Positions 1 to 9,506 of a stretch of DNA of 64,000 bases are shown here, piece by piece. This DNA comes from JAGDZR01 sp049115695. GTDB taxonomy: Bacteria > Bacteroidota > Bacteroidia > Cytophagales > Cyclobacteriaceae. The position numbers and the translations under genes were made by a program. Every line of letters begins with the position of its first letter. Positions within the stretch are counted from its first letter, which is position 1. The notes below the pieces were generated by a model. That model saw only the letters and a program-made list of their open reading frames with translations, was not told the origin of the DNA and ran no database searches. The stretch covers positions 186,001 to 250,000 of the forward strand of contig JAGDZR010000004.1 of the NCBI GenBank assembly GCA_049115695.1, given 5' to 3'.

Positions 1-2
1 TT

Positions 3-33
3 NNNNNNNNNNNNNNNNNNNNNNNNNNNNNNN
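3..33. other. assembly gap (run of N)
   Basis: Thirty-one N bases begin at the third position of the window. The gap lies directly against a repeat unit that recurs at 2661-3117, so it probably marks a place where assembly failed in repeated sequence. Its true length is unknown. Confidence 0.95.
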
Positions 34-290
34 CAGAAGTAGTTGGTGATAACACGAACTATGGCGTAAAAACTGAATATAGGTCTTGGACGTCATTGCG
101 AGTCGAACGAAGCAATCTTACACCTAAAAGAACAAGATTGCTTCGGTCGCCCAAAAGCTCCCTCGCAATGACGTAAAGGGTTAATCAGCAGCCGTACCTC
201 CTTCGCATGACGTTGATATTTTGCCGCAATTGTTAGTCTTATGACCACAAAAAATATAAGCCAGAAGTAGTTGGTGATAACACCAACTAC
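34..290. repeat. dispersed repeat unit, copy 1
   Basis: The unit starts with an imperfect GTAGTTGGTG-ataa-CACCAACTAC type hairpin (39-62). It continues with a larger palindrome at 90-174 whose outer arms are ACGTCATTGCGAG and CTCGCAATGACGT and whose inner arms are GAACGAAGCAATCTT and AAGATTGCTTCG. A conserved non-palindromic tract of about 90 bp follows, and a second copy of the short hairpin, perfect in its arms, lies at 267-290. Two further copies lie at 2661-3117. The CATTGCGAG...GAACGAAGCAATC palindrome belongs to a class of dispersed repeats frequent in Bacteroidota. No gene is visible in 34-358. It may act as a transcription terminator or simply be a non-autonomous element. Confidence 0.85.
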
Positions 291-358
291 GGCGTAAGTA
301 CTGCTGCTAGGTAGCGTTTTGGTTTGGGCATTGGATCAACTATAAAATATATTCTTTA

Positions 359-2650
359 TCAATCCAGCCGATCGAAGGAATGTTTGCCCTGCTCCTTTTC
401 AAGTTGTTCAATTTCATCTCTGGCCGTCTTACGTCCGGCTTGGGCCTTATCCACTAGATCCTGGAATTCCTTGTCATCCCGAATAGGATCAAACAAGGGA
501 TCGAAATCCACAAAATCCAAAACCGGACCAGCAAACTGAACTTCCGAAACCAAATGGAAATGCTCCAACACCTTTTCTTTCTCACCAAGGAAAGCATAGA
601 CCGCAGCAAGATCATAATGCGAATGTCCACCATACCTTTCATTATCAAGCATTTGTAGACAATAGTCAACTTGTTGATCAAATTGCCGCCTCGCCTCCTC
701 CTCGCTTCCCATTTTCCATAAATGATAGGCATATCGATGCAAGGTATTTAGCATACTTCCACTTTGTTTTTCCATTTTACGTACGGCGATTTGCCAGTAT
801 TCATCAGCTTCTTCGTATCGTCCCAGATAATCCAGCGACATGGCATAATTGATGTAGATGGTAAAATGGTCCTTTCCAAGTTCCATAATCTTTTTAGAAT
901 AGGAATGGCCTAGTTCGAACTTGCCAAGTATAGTGGCTGTCCAAGACAAAGCGCTATAGGAATCAATATCTTCCTGTATCTCCAAAGCCATCTTAAAATA
1001 TTTTTCAGACAATTCATATAATCCCACATTCCTATAAAATCGACCGAGCATTAAAAGAATAGGTTTCCTATTATCTCCTAGGTTGAGTCGTTCAGCTTGT
1101 TTAAGATTTTGATACGTAGCTACCCCGGCATCATTCGGACCAAAGGTCTGCGACATTAATAGATAGCCCAAAGCATTGTTGGGATCATTTTTCAATCCCC
1201 TTTGTATGTCTTTCCTGGCATTTTCTAATTCTCCCCTTAGGATATAGTATTCTCCTCTTTGAAAATACCCGTTCGCCAGATTATGATCAATATCCAATGC
1301 TTTATTGCACCAATATAATACCGTGTCCAGGTATTGTTCACTAAAGAATTCATTGGAAAACCTATTTTTCAACATGAGCAAATAACCAAAATCAACCATA
1401 GCTGCTGCAAATTCCGGATCTATCTTCATAGCTTTTTCAAACATAAGAAGTGCTTTTTGATATTCAGATTCATCCGTAGTACGTTCAAATTCCATGGCAT
1501 GATCTCGTCCCAATAAATAGAAATCATACGCTTCTGCACTCATAGTAGGAAGGCTGTTGATTAAATCTCTTTCTGCTGGTTTTACAACTGCTTGAAGTTG
1601 TAAGGCTATAATTTGAGCTATCTCACTCTGAATGGTAAAGACTTCACGGATATCGGAAATATCCTTCACATAAGTCTCTTGCCAAAGGTGATCGTCATTG
1701 TTAGCTGAGATCAACTGGGCATGTATTTTTACCTGACTCCCTATTTTTTGGACGGTCCCCTCCAGTAAATAAGCCACTGAAAGCTCATCGCCTATTTCCA
1801 TAGAAGTCAATGAGCTATTTCTGTATGTTTCCGTAGAGGTTTTCGAAATGACCCGCAGATCAGCAATCTTGGCTAGATTATTTCGAATATCCTCCATCAT
1901 TCCATTGACGAAGTATTGATTTTCCTCATCTGAGCTTTCATTATTAAATGGCATCACGGCAATGGACTTATCTAAAGAAAGTTCAATTTTTGACCGGTTT
2001 TGGGTGTCAAATGAAGTCCATTTACTTCCTATCACATAGATCCCGGCAACCATGATCACTGCCAATGCGGAAATCAAAACTGATTGATTTCTATTTATTC
2101 TCTTTTTGCTTTTTGTTAATGGTATTGTTAGGCCAACACCCTGCACAGCAAAAACCTGAACAGGTTCATCTACATTTTTGAGTTCCTTATTTCCTAAATC
2201 AATTGTTGAAATATCTTCTCCCTTTATGGCCCTTCGAACTGACTGAGATATACAAATACCCCCGGGATCAGCCAATGATTCTATACGAGACGCCACATTT
2301 ACCCCATCTCCATAGATATCGTCTCCTTCAACCGTAATGTCTCCGAGGTGGATTCCAATGCGGAGCTTGGCATCCAGCTCTGCCCTAGCTTGCTTTTGGA
2401 TTTCAATGGCACACTGTACCGCATCCAATGCCGATCCAAACTGTGCCATGGCTCCATCACCCATTTCCTTGAGCCACTTACCGTGGTGTTTTTCAACAAG
2501 TGGCTTCTGGATGTCCTTACTGATTCGAACCAGGTCCAGCGCTTTTGCTGAGTCCTTGCCCATCAACGCTGTATAGCCGACAATGTCACTGAATAAAACA
2601 GCTGCTAGCTTGCGCGACGTTGAGGCGTGTTGGCGAGTGGTGTTAGGCAT
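359..2650 (-). CDS. class III adenylate cyclase with TolB-like domain and TPR repeats
   Basis: 763-residue protein. Residues 13-170 form a class III nucleotide cyclase catalytic domain. The metal-binding aspartates are Asp22 (in LFSDIVGYT) and Asp65 (in EMGDG). Lys61 and Asp111 match the adenine-specifying pair, and Asn118 and Arg122 (VNVASR) match the transition-state residues, so all six catalytic positions are present and cAMP is the likely product. A transmembrane helix at about 190-210 follows, then a TolB/FlgO-like N-terminal domain (SIAVMPF, about 228-370) and a C-terminal array of TPR repeats. The cyclase is therefore cytoplasmic and the TPR part probably periplasmic. Only 10 bp separate its ATG from repeat copy 2, so its promoter must lie inside the repeat. 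A relative without the cyclase domain is at 42796-44802. Confidence 0.9.
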   Translation of the reverse strand: MPNTTRQHASTSRKLAAVLFSDIVGYTALMGKDSAKALDLVRISKDIQKPLVEKHHGKWLKEMGDGAMAQFGSALDAVQCAIEIQKQARAELDAKLRIGIHLGDITVEGDDIYGDGVNVASRIESLADPGGICISQSVRRAIKGEDISTIDLGNKELKNVDEPVQVFAVQGVGLTIPLTKSKKRINRNQSVLISALAVIMVAGIYVIGSKWTSFDTQNRSKIELSLDKSIAVMPFNNESSDEENQYFVNGMMEDIRNNLAKIADLRVISKTSTETYRNSSLTSMEIGDELSVAYLLEGTVQKIGSQVKIHAQLISANNDDHLWQETYVKDISDIREVFTIQSEIAQIIALQLQAVVKPAERDLINSLPTMSAEAYDFYLLGRDHAMEFERTTDESEYQKALLMFEKAMKIDPEFAAAMVDFGYLLMLKNRFSNEFFSEQYLDTVLYWCNKALDIDHNLANGYFQRGEYYILRGELENARKDIQRGLKNDPNNALGYLLMSQTFGPNDAGVATYQNLKQAERLNLGDNRKPILLMLGRFYRNVGLYELSEKYFKMALEIQEDIDSYSALSWTATILGKFELGHSYSKKIMELGKDHFTIYINYAMSLDYLGRYEEADEYWQIAVRKMEKQSGSMLNTLHRYAYHLWKMGSEEEARRQFDQQVDYCLQMLDNERYGGHSHYDLAAVYAFLGEKEKVLEHFHLVSEVQFAGPVLDFVDFDPLFDPIRDDKEFQDLVDKAQAGRKTARDEIEQLEKEQGKHSFDRLD

Positions 2651-2660
2651 GCTTAAATAT

Positions 2661-2878
2661 AAACTGAATATAGGTCTTGGACGTCATTGCGAGTGGAACG
2701 AAGCAATCATAGACCTTAGCACAAGATTGCTTCGGTCGCCCAAAGCTCCCTCGCAATGACGTAAAGGGTTAATCAGCAGCCATACCTCCTTCGCATGACG
2801 TTGATATTTTGCCGCAATTGTTAGTCTTATGCCCTCAGAAAATATAAGCCAGAAGTAGTTGGTGATAAAACCAACTAC
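2661..2878. repeat. dispersed repeat unit, copy 2 (left end truncated)
   Basis: Same unit as copy 1 but lacking the left short hairpin; it begins at AAACTGAATATAGG, 11 bp from the start codon of the cyclase gene. The large palindrome lies at 2681-2762 and the terminal short hairpin at 2855-2878, which is shared with copy 3. Differences from the other copies are scattered single bases and short indels. Confidence 0.85.
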
Positions 2879-3117
2879 GGCGTAAAAACTGAATATAGGT
2901 CTTGGACGTCATTGCGAGTGGAACGAAGCAATCCTAGACCTAAAAGCACAAGATTGCTTCGGTCGCCCAAAAGCTCCCTCGCAATGACGTAAAGCGGTTG
3001 ATCAGCACAATGCTTCAGCCGTACCTCCTTCGCATGACGTTGATATTTTGCCGCAATTGTTAGTCTTATGCCCACAGAAAATATAAGTCAGAAGTAGTTG
3101 GTGATAACACCAACTAC
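2855..3117. repeat. dispersed repeat unit, copy 3
   Basis: Direct tandem neighbour of copy 2. The short hairpin is at 2855-2878, the large palindrome at 2906-2990 and the closing hairpin GTAGTTGGTG-ataa-CACCAACTAC at 3094-3117. The conserved tract contains a small insertion (AGCACAATGCTTC region) absent from copies 1 and 2. The open frame across it on the minus strand has no protein-like character. Confidence 0.85.
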
Positions 3118-3210
3118 AGCGTAAAAGCCATTCCCAAGGAAGTTGTGTACTTCAAACGAAGCTCCAATGTGCTTCTCGGTGATGTCTTTGTATATTAATT
3201 TTTCAGCCAT
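3088..3210 (-). pseudogene. truncated GxxExxY-family protein, N-terminal fragment
   Basis: The minus strand from the ATG at 3210 reads MAEKLIYKDITEKHIGASFE followed by VHNFLGNGF, which is the conserved start of the GxxExxY protein family (GASFEVHNFLGNGF matches the G-x-x-F-E-V-H core). After Phe29 the reading frame runs straight into the repeat hairpin and stops at 3088-3090. The family is normally about 120-130 residues long and here only 29 genuine residues remain. The breakpoint coincides with the edge of repeat copy 3, so the repeat array replaced or deleted the rest of the gene. Family function is unknown. Confidence 0.7.
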
Positions 3211-3226
3211 ATATCTGAGTCATCTT

Positions 3227-5317
3227 TTAATCCTTTTTAATCTGTGATTCAGACATGGGCAATTGAATTATAAACTCAGTCCATTTGCCTTCTCTACTCT
3301 CTACCTCAATCGTCCCCCCATGTCCCTTGGTCACAATATCATAGCTCATACTGAGTCCTAATCCTGTTCCCTCACCGGTTGGCTTGGTAGTGAAGAAGGG
3401 TTCGAAGATTTTGTCTTTGATATCATCGGGGATGCCTGGACCATTGTCGGAGATGGTGATCAACACCCCCCTTTCTCCCCCCTCAAGGGGGGACATTCCC
3501 CTTTTGGAGGGGGATAGGGAGAGGTTTTTCGTTAAGACGGTAACTAATGGCTTATCAACATCCTTGACCGCCTGAAACGCATTATTAATCAAATTGAGAA
3601 GTACCCGACCTATGTCCTGTGGGACGACATTAATTTTGGGTAGACTTTCATTCAGATCTAGTTTGAAGTCTGAGTTAAACGCTTTGTCTTTCGCTCTAAA
3701 ACCATGATACGCCAGCCTCAGATACTCATCGCAAAGGGTATTGATGTCAGTCGGTTCTTTTTCTCCTGATCCGGTACGAGAGTGCTGAAGCATGGACTTT
3801 ACAATTCCCTCGGCGCGCTTGCCGTGCTGGTTGACCTTGTCTTCATTTTCTTTCAGATCCTTTAGAATGGCTTTGATTTCTTCCTGATCATTGTTCTCAA
3901 TAGCTTCATTTAGCTCATCCAGCATTTCCTTATTCACCTCTGAGAAGTTGTTGACAAAGTTGAGTGGATTCTGAATCTCATGGGCGATACCCGCGGTGAG
4001 CTCTCCGAGGGAGGCCATCTTCTCAGAGTGGATGAGTTGGGATTGAGTGGATCTGAGTTGGGTAAGAGTGTATTCTATCTCAGATTTTTGCATGGTCAAC
4101 TGTATGTTAGCTTTCTTACTTTTAATACTACCCGAATAAATAACTAATGAAATAACGATAATGAATATGGCGAATGCCAGGAGCGAGTATAGAAGTATGT
4201 TACTTCTAAATTCCTGCTGTTCCTGTTCTATTTCGATCAATCCAAGCCTTTCGCTGAAAGCCAAATTTTGAAACTCATTAATCAGAGAAATTGAATTGAT
4301 ACTATCATTTAATTTTTTTGACCGTGACAGGAAAAAGTAGGCACTGTCATACTGATTTAACCGTTCGTGAGTTCTTGAAAGGACCTCCAGTGCTTCGAGC
4401 TCTCCTTTTGCATTGCCAATGGTTTGATACTGTTCGAGTGATTTTTCTATGTAGTATTTGGACAATTCCACTAACCCGTTGTCAAGATTAACTAAAGAAA
4501 GAGCCAGGGTATTGTCAGCCACCATTTGCAAAGAATTTTCTCTTTTCCCACTTCTAATTCCAGCTTCGAAGTACTGACTAGCCAGTGTCTGATCTCGCAT
4601 GCCGTAGTGAATATTACCAAGTTCAAGGTACGCGTCAGAGGTGTACTTAAAATATCCTGAACTATTTGCAGCATTAATCGACCTCTGGAAGTAATGGATA
4701 GCTGAATCCAATCGCCCCTTTGACATGTAATATCGGCCCAGTGTGTTAAGAAATGGTGTTTGAATGGTTTGGTTGCCTATTTCCTCCGCCAGACTTACGG
4801 AAATCTGCGCATTAATTTTTGCCTGCTCTAAATCTCTTGCTGCCACATACAAAACACTCAGATCCCCATATATTATTGATTCAATCATGGTCCAGGCCTC
4901 TTCCTGGGTACCATCGATTATTTTTTCAAGCCCCCATATGGGCTTTCTCATACGTTGTTCATCAATTATTTCTTTCGCTTGCAATAAGGATTGCAGCCCA
5001 AGAATGATTTTGTTTTGATCTTCATAGGCGATTGCTTTGAAATCAAGAGCTTCCGCCTCCCAAAAAGGTTCTTTTAGCTTTTGAGCAATCTCAAGTAACC
5101 TTTCGCCGAAATAGACCAGACTGTCGCTATTCGCCTCCACATAGTACAGGCAAAGCTTTCTGCACCGTTCCATATCAACAGCATCCGTCAAATCTGTCAA
5201 CCGTCGCAAACTATCCACTTCATGTATGCTTGGTTCCGCCCATATCATGCTTTCATTCTTTTGACTAAGGCAGATGAAGGAGATGATCAGGGCGACAACA
5301 ATTAGTAAATATCTCAT
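3227..5317 (-). CDS. TPR sensor histidine kinase (HK1, last gene of five-kinase operon)
   Basis: 696 residues: signal peptide (1-19), periplasmic TPR region (about 35-345), one transmembrane helix (about 375-397), short coiled coil, then HisKA and HATPase_c domains. The phosphoacceptor is His446 in GIAHEIQNPLNF; the N-box reads RVLLNLINNAFQAV, the G1 box DNGPGIP near 624, and the GTGLGLS lid follows. Its ATG overlaps the TGA of the upstream kinase by 4 bp, so translation is probably coupled. Between the N-box and G1 box it carries a stretch encoded by a G/C-run palindrome (SPSKRGMSPLEGGERG). No receiver or output domain is present, so a separate response regulator must take the phosphate. Confidence 0.9.
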   Translation of the reverse strand: MRYLLIVVALIISFICLSQKNESMIWAEPSIHEVDSLRRLTDLTDAVDMERCRKLCLYYVEANSDSLVYFGERLLEIAQKLKEPFWEAEALDFKAIAYEDQNKIILGLQSLLQAKEIIDEQRMRKPIWGLEKIIDGTQEEAWTMIESIIYGDLSVLYVAARDLEQAKINAQISVSLAEEIGNQTIQTPFLNTLGRYYMSKGRLDSAIHYFQRSINAANSSGYFKYTSDAYLELGNIHYGMRDQTLASQYFEAGIRSGKRENSLQMVADNTLALSLVNLDNGLVELSKYYIEKSLEQYQTIGNAKGELEALEVLSRTHERLNQYDSAYFFLSRSKKLNDSINSISLINEFQNLAFSERLGLIEIEQEQQEFRSNILLYSLLAFAIFIIVISLVIYSGSIKSKKANIQLTMQKSEIEYTLTQLRSTQSQLIHSEKMASLGELTAGIAHEIQNPLNFVNNFSEVNKEMLDELNEAIENNDQEEIKAILKDLKENEDKVNQHGKRAEGIVKSMLQHSRTGSGEKEPTDINTLCDEYLRLAYHGFRAKDKAFNSDFKLDLNESLPKINVVPQDIGRVLLNLINNAFQAVKDVDKPLVTVLTKNLSLSPSKRGMSPLEGGERGVLITISDNGPGIPDDIKDKIFEPFFTTKPTGEGTGLGLSMSYDIVTKGHGGTIEVESREGKWTEFIIQLPMSESQIKKD
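3461..3524. repeat. in-frame palindromic repeat inside HK1
   Basis: A G/C-run palindrome with arms CCCCCC-tcaa-GGGGGG at 3477-3492, followed by a second CCCC...GGGG arm pair. It is translated in frame as part of the loop between two strands of the ATPase domain. Related but non-identical palindromes sit at the same protein position in HK3 and HK4. Confidence 0.75.
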
Positions 5318-7518
5318 GCTGGAATTTCTATAAGAAAGGTAGTACCTGAGTCACTTGAAAGTTTGACGCCAATTGTCCCCCCATGCCCCTTACTGACGAT
5401 ATCATAGCTCATGCTCAATCCTAGACCGGTTCCTTCACCGGTGGGTTTGGTTGTGAAGAAGGGCTCGAATATTTTATCCCGGACATGTTCCGGGATCCCA
5501 GGGCCATTGTCGGCGATGGTGATCGTTATGGAGTTCTCCAGCTTTTGAGTTTTGAGTTGGACAGTTGGTGAATAATTTACATCAGATGTCATGGTACCCT
5601 CGTCTCCTTCGACGGGCTCAGGATGACTCGGGTTTTCTGATACGGCCTGAAACGCATTATTGATCAGGTTGAGCAACACACGACCCATGTCTTGAGGCAC
5701 AACATTGATTTTAGGTAGGCTTTCATCCAGCTCCAATTTAAATTCTGCACTGAACGAAGAGTCTTTTGCTTTGAATCCATGATAAGCCAGCCTCAGATAT
5801 TCATCGCAAAGCGCGTTGATGTCCGTCAATTCCTTTTCGCCCGATCCAGTACGAGAGTGCTGAAGCATGGACTTTACAATACCCTCGGCACGTTTGCCGT
5901 GGTGGGTAACCTTTTCTTCATTTTCTTTCAGATCCTTTAGGATGGCTTTGATTTCTTCCTGATCATTGTTCTCAATAGCTTCATTTAGCTCATCCAGCAT
6001 TTCCTTGTTCACCTCAGAAAAGTTGTTGACGAAGTTGAGTGGATTCTGAATCTCATGCGCAATACCTGCTGTTAGCTCTCCTAGGGAGGCCATTTTCTCT
6101 GAGTGGATGAGTTGCGATTGAGTGGAATTTAGATTTTCCAGGGAGTGATTTAATTCTGCTGTGCGTTCTTTAACCTGACCTTCCAGTACAGCTTTTTGGT
6201 TATCTAAAATTATTCTTTTTTCTTCCTCTGCTTTAAGCAACCCTTCAGTTTTGGTTTGTATCTCTCGTCTGGATTCTATTAGCCACCAACAGACATATAT
6301 CAATTGTGACAAGGGGAAAGACACAAAAAATAAAAATGTAAGTATAACACCCAGGTATTCAAATCGCATGATCGTGATGGAAAACAACGTCTCAATCAAT
6401 AATACGATTAGCAACAACAAAACAGCAGTAACAGAGATCATTTGCCCAATTACGATTGCCCACTTAGCTCCCCGTAAATTCCTCCGTTCAGAAATGAGAT
6501 AGTAAAAGGACCAAAAAATTCCTGTTAGCGTGATAAAACCAAGAAAATTCACAAGTAAACCCTGTCCAAAATCTATAAACTCAGTTATGTTCCAGCTTAT
6601 AACGGCTAGTATAGCCATGTACCAATGCCATCGGGAAATTCGTCCCTTAAAAATATGACCTAAGGCAATCGGAAAAAATATAGTGATACTCATAAATATG
6701 AATGATTTCATGTAGTCATATAACTGCTGTCTTTCAAAAGAGATAGAATCAAATTCACCTAGAATCATCGGAAGAAGGCCGATACTCAACCCTGTAGCTG
6801 ATATCGCAATGAAGAGAATATGTGTTTCTTTTCTATTGAAGAGAAAGAACATCCAAAATAACACCGCCAAGATTACGGATCCACTTACCATTGCACCGGT
6901 ACCAATATTATACGTCCTCTGGAATCTTAAAATGTTAAATCTATAATCCGATCGGGTGAGGTTGAAGAAACCTCCAATAACTTCAATATTTGATTTGAGC
7001 TTGCCAAAAAGAGGAGCTATTTCATCAACAACATGGATCGCAACAACATGCTCTTTCCCAGGGATTAAGGGCAAAGCTGTGGGATTGGTCACGTCCCTGT
7101 CATAGCTTCGATACTCACCACCAAATAAGCCTGTGTTTCCAAACGAAGTTATTAATTCACCATCTAAAAAAATATCCGTAGCTGCCCAAACTCGTTGGAT
7201 CACACCAAATTCTTCTTCTTCTGATAGTGTGGAATCAATTTTGATTTTGATTCGGAACCAACCCTCAAAGCGACCACTTTCATCTGCCATATCGGAATTT
7301 ATATTTGATGGCCTTAGCGTATCCCAGTCTGTGGTGGGTAAGTCAGGTTGAGCCCAGTTTATATTATTTCCAGACTTGAAGATCCACTGACTTGAGTCTG
7401 CCAACCATATGGATTGCCTGTTACCGAAGGATGCAGTGTCTAGCTTTAGTACTTTATGCTGTCCGTCGACATTAACCACGGATATTAAGCAAACAACTAG
7501 GCCAATTATGAGTCTCAT
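5314..7518 (-). CDS. multi-transmembrane sensor histidine kinase (HK2)
   Basis: 734 residues. A signal peptide (1-19) is followed by an extracytoplasmic beta-rich domain (about 40-190) resembling the galactose-binding-like sensor part of 7TMR-DISM proteins, then about seven transmembrane helices (about 210-425), a coiled coil rich in Glu and Lys (about 428-470) and HisKA/HATPase_c domains with His488 (GIAHEIQNPLNF). It is the only one of the five without TPRs, yet its kinase core is nearly identical to its neighbours. It overlaps both neighbours by 4 bp (ATGA). The dimerisation helices match HK1, the segment before the N-box matches HK3, and the loop with PSHPEPVEGDEG matches HK5, so the gene is a mosaic. 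Confidence 0.9.
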   Translation of the reverse strand: MRLIIGLVVCLISVVNVDGQHKVLKLDTASFGNRQSIWLADSSQWIFKSGNNINWAQPDLPTTDWDTLRPSNINSDMADESGRFEGWFRIKIKIDSTLSEEEEFGVIQRVWAATDIFLDGELITSFGNTGLFGGEYRSYDRDVTNPTALPLIPGKEHVVAIHVVDEIAPLFGKLKSNIEVIGGFFNLTRSDYRFNILRFQRTYNIGTGAMVSGSVILAVLFWMFFLFNRKETHILFIAISATGLSIGLLPMILGEFDSISFERQQLYDYMKSFIFMSITIFFPIALGHIFKGRISRWHWYMAILAVISWNITEFIDFGQGLLVNFLGFITLTGIFWSFYYLISERRNLRGAKWAIVIGQMISVTAVLLLLIVLLIETLFSITIMRFEYLGVILTFLFFVSFPLSQLIYVCWWLIESRREIQTKTEGLLKAEEEKRIILDNQKAVLEGQVKERTAELNHSLENLNSTQSQLIHSEKMASLGELTAGIAHEIQNPLNFVNNFSEVNKEMLDELNEAIENNDQEEIKAILKDLKENEEKVTHHGKRAEGIVKSMLQHSRTGSGEKELTDINALCDEYLRLAYHGFKAKDSSFSAEFKLELDESLPKINVVPQDMGRVLLNLINNAFQAVSENPSHPEPVEGDEGTMTSDVNYSPTVQLKTQKLENSITITIADNGPGIPEHVRDKIFEPFFTTKPTGEGTGLGLSMSYDIVSKGHGGTIGVKLSSDSGTTFLIEIPA
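5600..5632. repeat. in-frame CATCCTGAGC-type repeat inside HK2
   Basis: On the minus strand this reads as the dispersed CATCCTGAGC(C)(C/T)GTCGAAGG sequence family, translated in frame as NPSHPEPVEGDEG. The same element occurs at the homologous codons of HK4 (9813-9845) and HK5 (11882-11914). Confidence 0.75.
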
Positions 7519-9506
7519 AAAAGAGGTATTGTAGTTACAAATGCCGTTCCATGCCCCTCTTTGGAATCTGCCACTAAATGACCCCCATGGCCCTTGGTCA
7601 CAATGTCATAGCTCATGCTGAGTCCAAGTCCGGTCCCTTCACCGGTGGGCTTGGTAGTGAAAAAGGGTTCGAAAATCTTGTCTTTGATGTCGTCATGGAT
7701 GCCCGGGCCATTGTCGGAGATGGTGATCTGGATGTGCTCTGACCCACCCCTAGCCCCTCCCGAGAGGGGAATCTCCCCTTTTGAAAGACGGTCCGACGAT
7801 TCAGTGAGGAAGAGGCTCTTAGTGGAGACAGTGACTAAAGGCTTTTCAATATAACTGACTGCCTGAAAAGCATTATTGATCAGGTTGAGCAACACACGAC
7901 CCATGTCTTGAGGCACAACATTGATTTTAGGTAGGCTTTCATCCAGCTCCAGTTTGAATTCTGCACTGAATGAAGAGTCTTTTGCTTTGAATCCATGATA
8001 AGCCAGCCTCAGATATTCATCGCAAAGGGCGTTTATGTCGGTGAGTTCCTTTTCGCCTGATCCAGTACGAGAGTGCTGGAGCATGCTCCTTACAATTCCT
8101 TCTGCTCGTTTGCCGTGATGAGATACCTTGCTTTCATTCTCAATCAGGTCTTTCCCAATGATCTCCGCTTCTTCAAAATTGCCTTTTTTCATCTCCTCTA
8201 TCATTTCTTCCGCGAGCTCTTTATTCACCTCTGAGAAGTTGTTCACAAAATTCAGTGGATTCTGGATTTCATGCGCAATACCTGCCGTTAGCTCTCCGAG
8301 GGAGGCCATTTTTTCCGAGTGGATGAGTTGGGATTGAGTGGATTGAAGTTTGGTGTATGCCTTTTCCACTTTCTCCTTTGATCGACGTTGATTTCGGTTG
8401 TTTCGATAAATAAGTAACACAACCACAAGTAAAGTGGATGAACTTCCAAGAAATATGTTGGTTCGAAGTTTTGACTGATATTCAGATGCTGCTTTCTCTG
8501 TCTCTAAGTTTTTAAGTGCTAAATCAAATCCTTCCAAGTCAATTAAAGCCTGATCCCTTATTACGATTTGAAGGCTATCACTATAGATGTTTTCTAGCGC
8601 TTCATATTGATATGCCTTCTCATAATCGCCAATTGTCACATAAATATCAGCAAGGTTTTGGAAGGCATCCCTGAGCACTAGATAGCTCTTTGATAAGTGT
8701 GCCTCACCAACATCAAGTTGTGCGTAGTAAATTGCAGAATCAATGGTTGATTCATTTTTAATATAAAGTTTAGACAATTCTCGGTAAGCCCAAGCTACAT
8801 TGGTGTGAGCTATTTGTTCAGAGGCGATTTTTGCCCCTAACCTTAACATTCTAAGCGCCAATATTTCATCATCAATTTCCCTATACACCATTCCAAGCAT
8901 TATTGGAACATAGGGAATACCCACTGGTAGTTGTTCCATGGTCTCAAATGCCCTCTCGGCATAAATCAGGGCAGAATCAAGCTGATTTAGTTCATAAAAA
9001 TGATATGCTATCTGAATCTGATTAAGACTTTGAAATCCAGGATTATTTTGGTTTAGGCTATATGCCAATTTATAATAATTAAGAGATTGAGTTGGATTTA
9101 TTTTCTCAATACTTTCAGCATAAGCAGTCATGACCATTCCGATAATGGTGTCTGGGCTGATTTTTTTTGCCAATTGTAATGCTTGATTAATGTAATCGTA
9201 GGACGTTACCTCATCGCCAACAACCGAGTAGGCCAATCCTAGGAGTTGAAGTGCCATGACCTCACCATGGCCATAATCAATCTTTTTCGACAAGAGAAGT
9301 GCTTCTTTTGCGAAATATAGTCCTGAGTCAACTTGATTGAGCCAATAGTACCCGGCCAAAGCAGTGTAATTTTCAACTCGCTGAATGCCTTCACTAATGC
9401 TCAACTCTTGTCTTAGCCTACTTATTTCCTTGTCAACTTGGTTCACATCCTGACTTATCGCCATATGCGCTGTTGATATGATAAGCATTATGATAAACGA
9501 TTTCAT
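7515..9506 (-). CDS. TPR sensor histidine kinase (HK3)
   Basis: 663 residues: signal peptide (1-18), periplasmic TPR region (about 30-330), one transmembrane helix (about 350-370), HisKA and HATPase_c. His412 lies in GIAHEIQNPLNF. The G1 box reads DNGPGIH rather than DNGPGIP, a small deviation. The dimerisation segment (EEMKKGNFEEAEIIGKDL) differs from that of the other four. The gene overlaps HK2 and HK4 by 4 bp. A palindromic repeat encodes the DRLSKGEIPLSGGARGGSEH loop ahead of the G1 box. The periplasmic TPRs suggest sensing through a protein or peptide partner; the signal itself is unknown. Confidence 0.9.
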   Translation of the reverse strand: MKSFIIMLIISTAHMAISQDVNQVDKEISRLRQELSISEGIQRVENYTALAGYYWLNQVDSGLYFAKEALLLSKKIDYGHGEVMALQLLGLAYSVVGDEVTSYDYINQALQLAKKISPDTIIGMVMTAYAESIEKINPTQSLNYYKLAYSLNQNNPGFQSLNQIQIAYHFYELNQLDSALIYAERAFETMEQLPVGIPYVPIMLGMVYREIDDEILALRMLRLGAKIASEQIAHTNVAWAYRELSKLYIKNESTIDSAIYYAQLDVGEAHLSKSYLVLRDAFQNLADIYVTIGDYEKAYQYEALENIYSDSLQIVIRDQALIDLEGFDLALKNLETEKAASEYQSKLRTNIFLGSSSTLLVVVLLIYRNNRNQRRSKEKVEKAYTKLQSTQSQLIHSEKMASLGELTAGIAHEIQNPLNFVNNFSEVNKELAEEMIEEMKKGNFEEAEIIGKDLIENESKVSHHGKRAEGIVRSMLQHSRTGSGEKELTDINALCDEYLRLAYHGFKAKDSSFSAEFKLELDESLPKINVVPQDMGRVLLNLINNAFQAVSYIEKPLVTVSTKSLFLTESSDRLSKGEIPLSGGARGGSEHIQITISDNGPGIHDDIKDKIFEPFFTTKPTGEGTGLGLSMSYDIVTKGHGGHLVADSKEGHGTAFVTTIPLL
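7742..7790. repeat. in-frame palindromic repeat inside HK3
   Basis: Arms CCCCTC-ccga-GAGGGG at 7754-7769, followed by an additional TCCCC run. It is translated in frame in the loop between N-box and G1 box, at the site used by the palindromes in HK1 and HK4. Confidence 0.7.

Noticed and set aside
2875..3075. 66-codon open frame on the minus strand across repeat copy 3
   Set aside because: It lies wholly in the dispersed repeat, follows its palindromes and has no protein-like pattern; similar frames arise in every copy.
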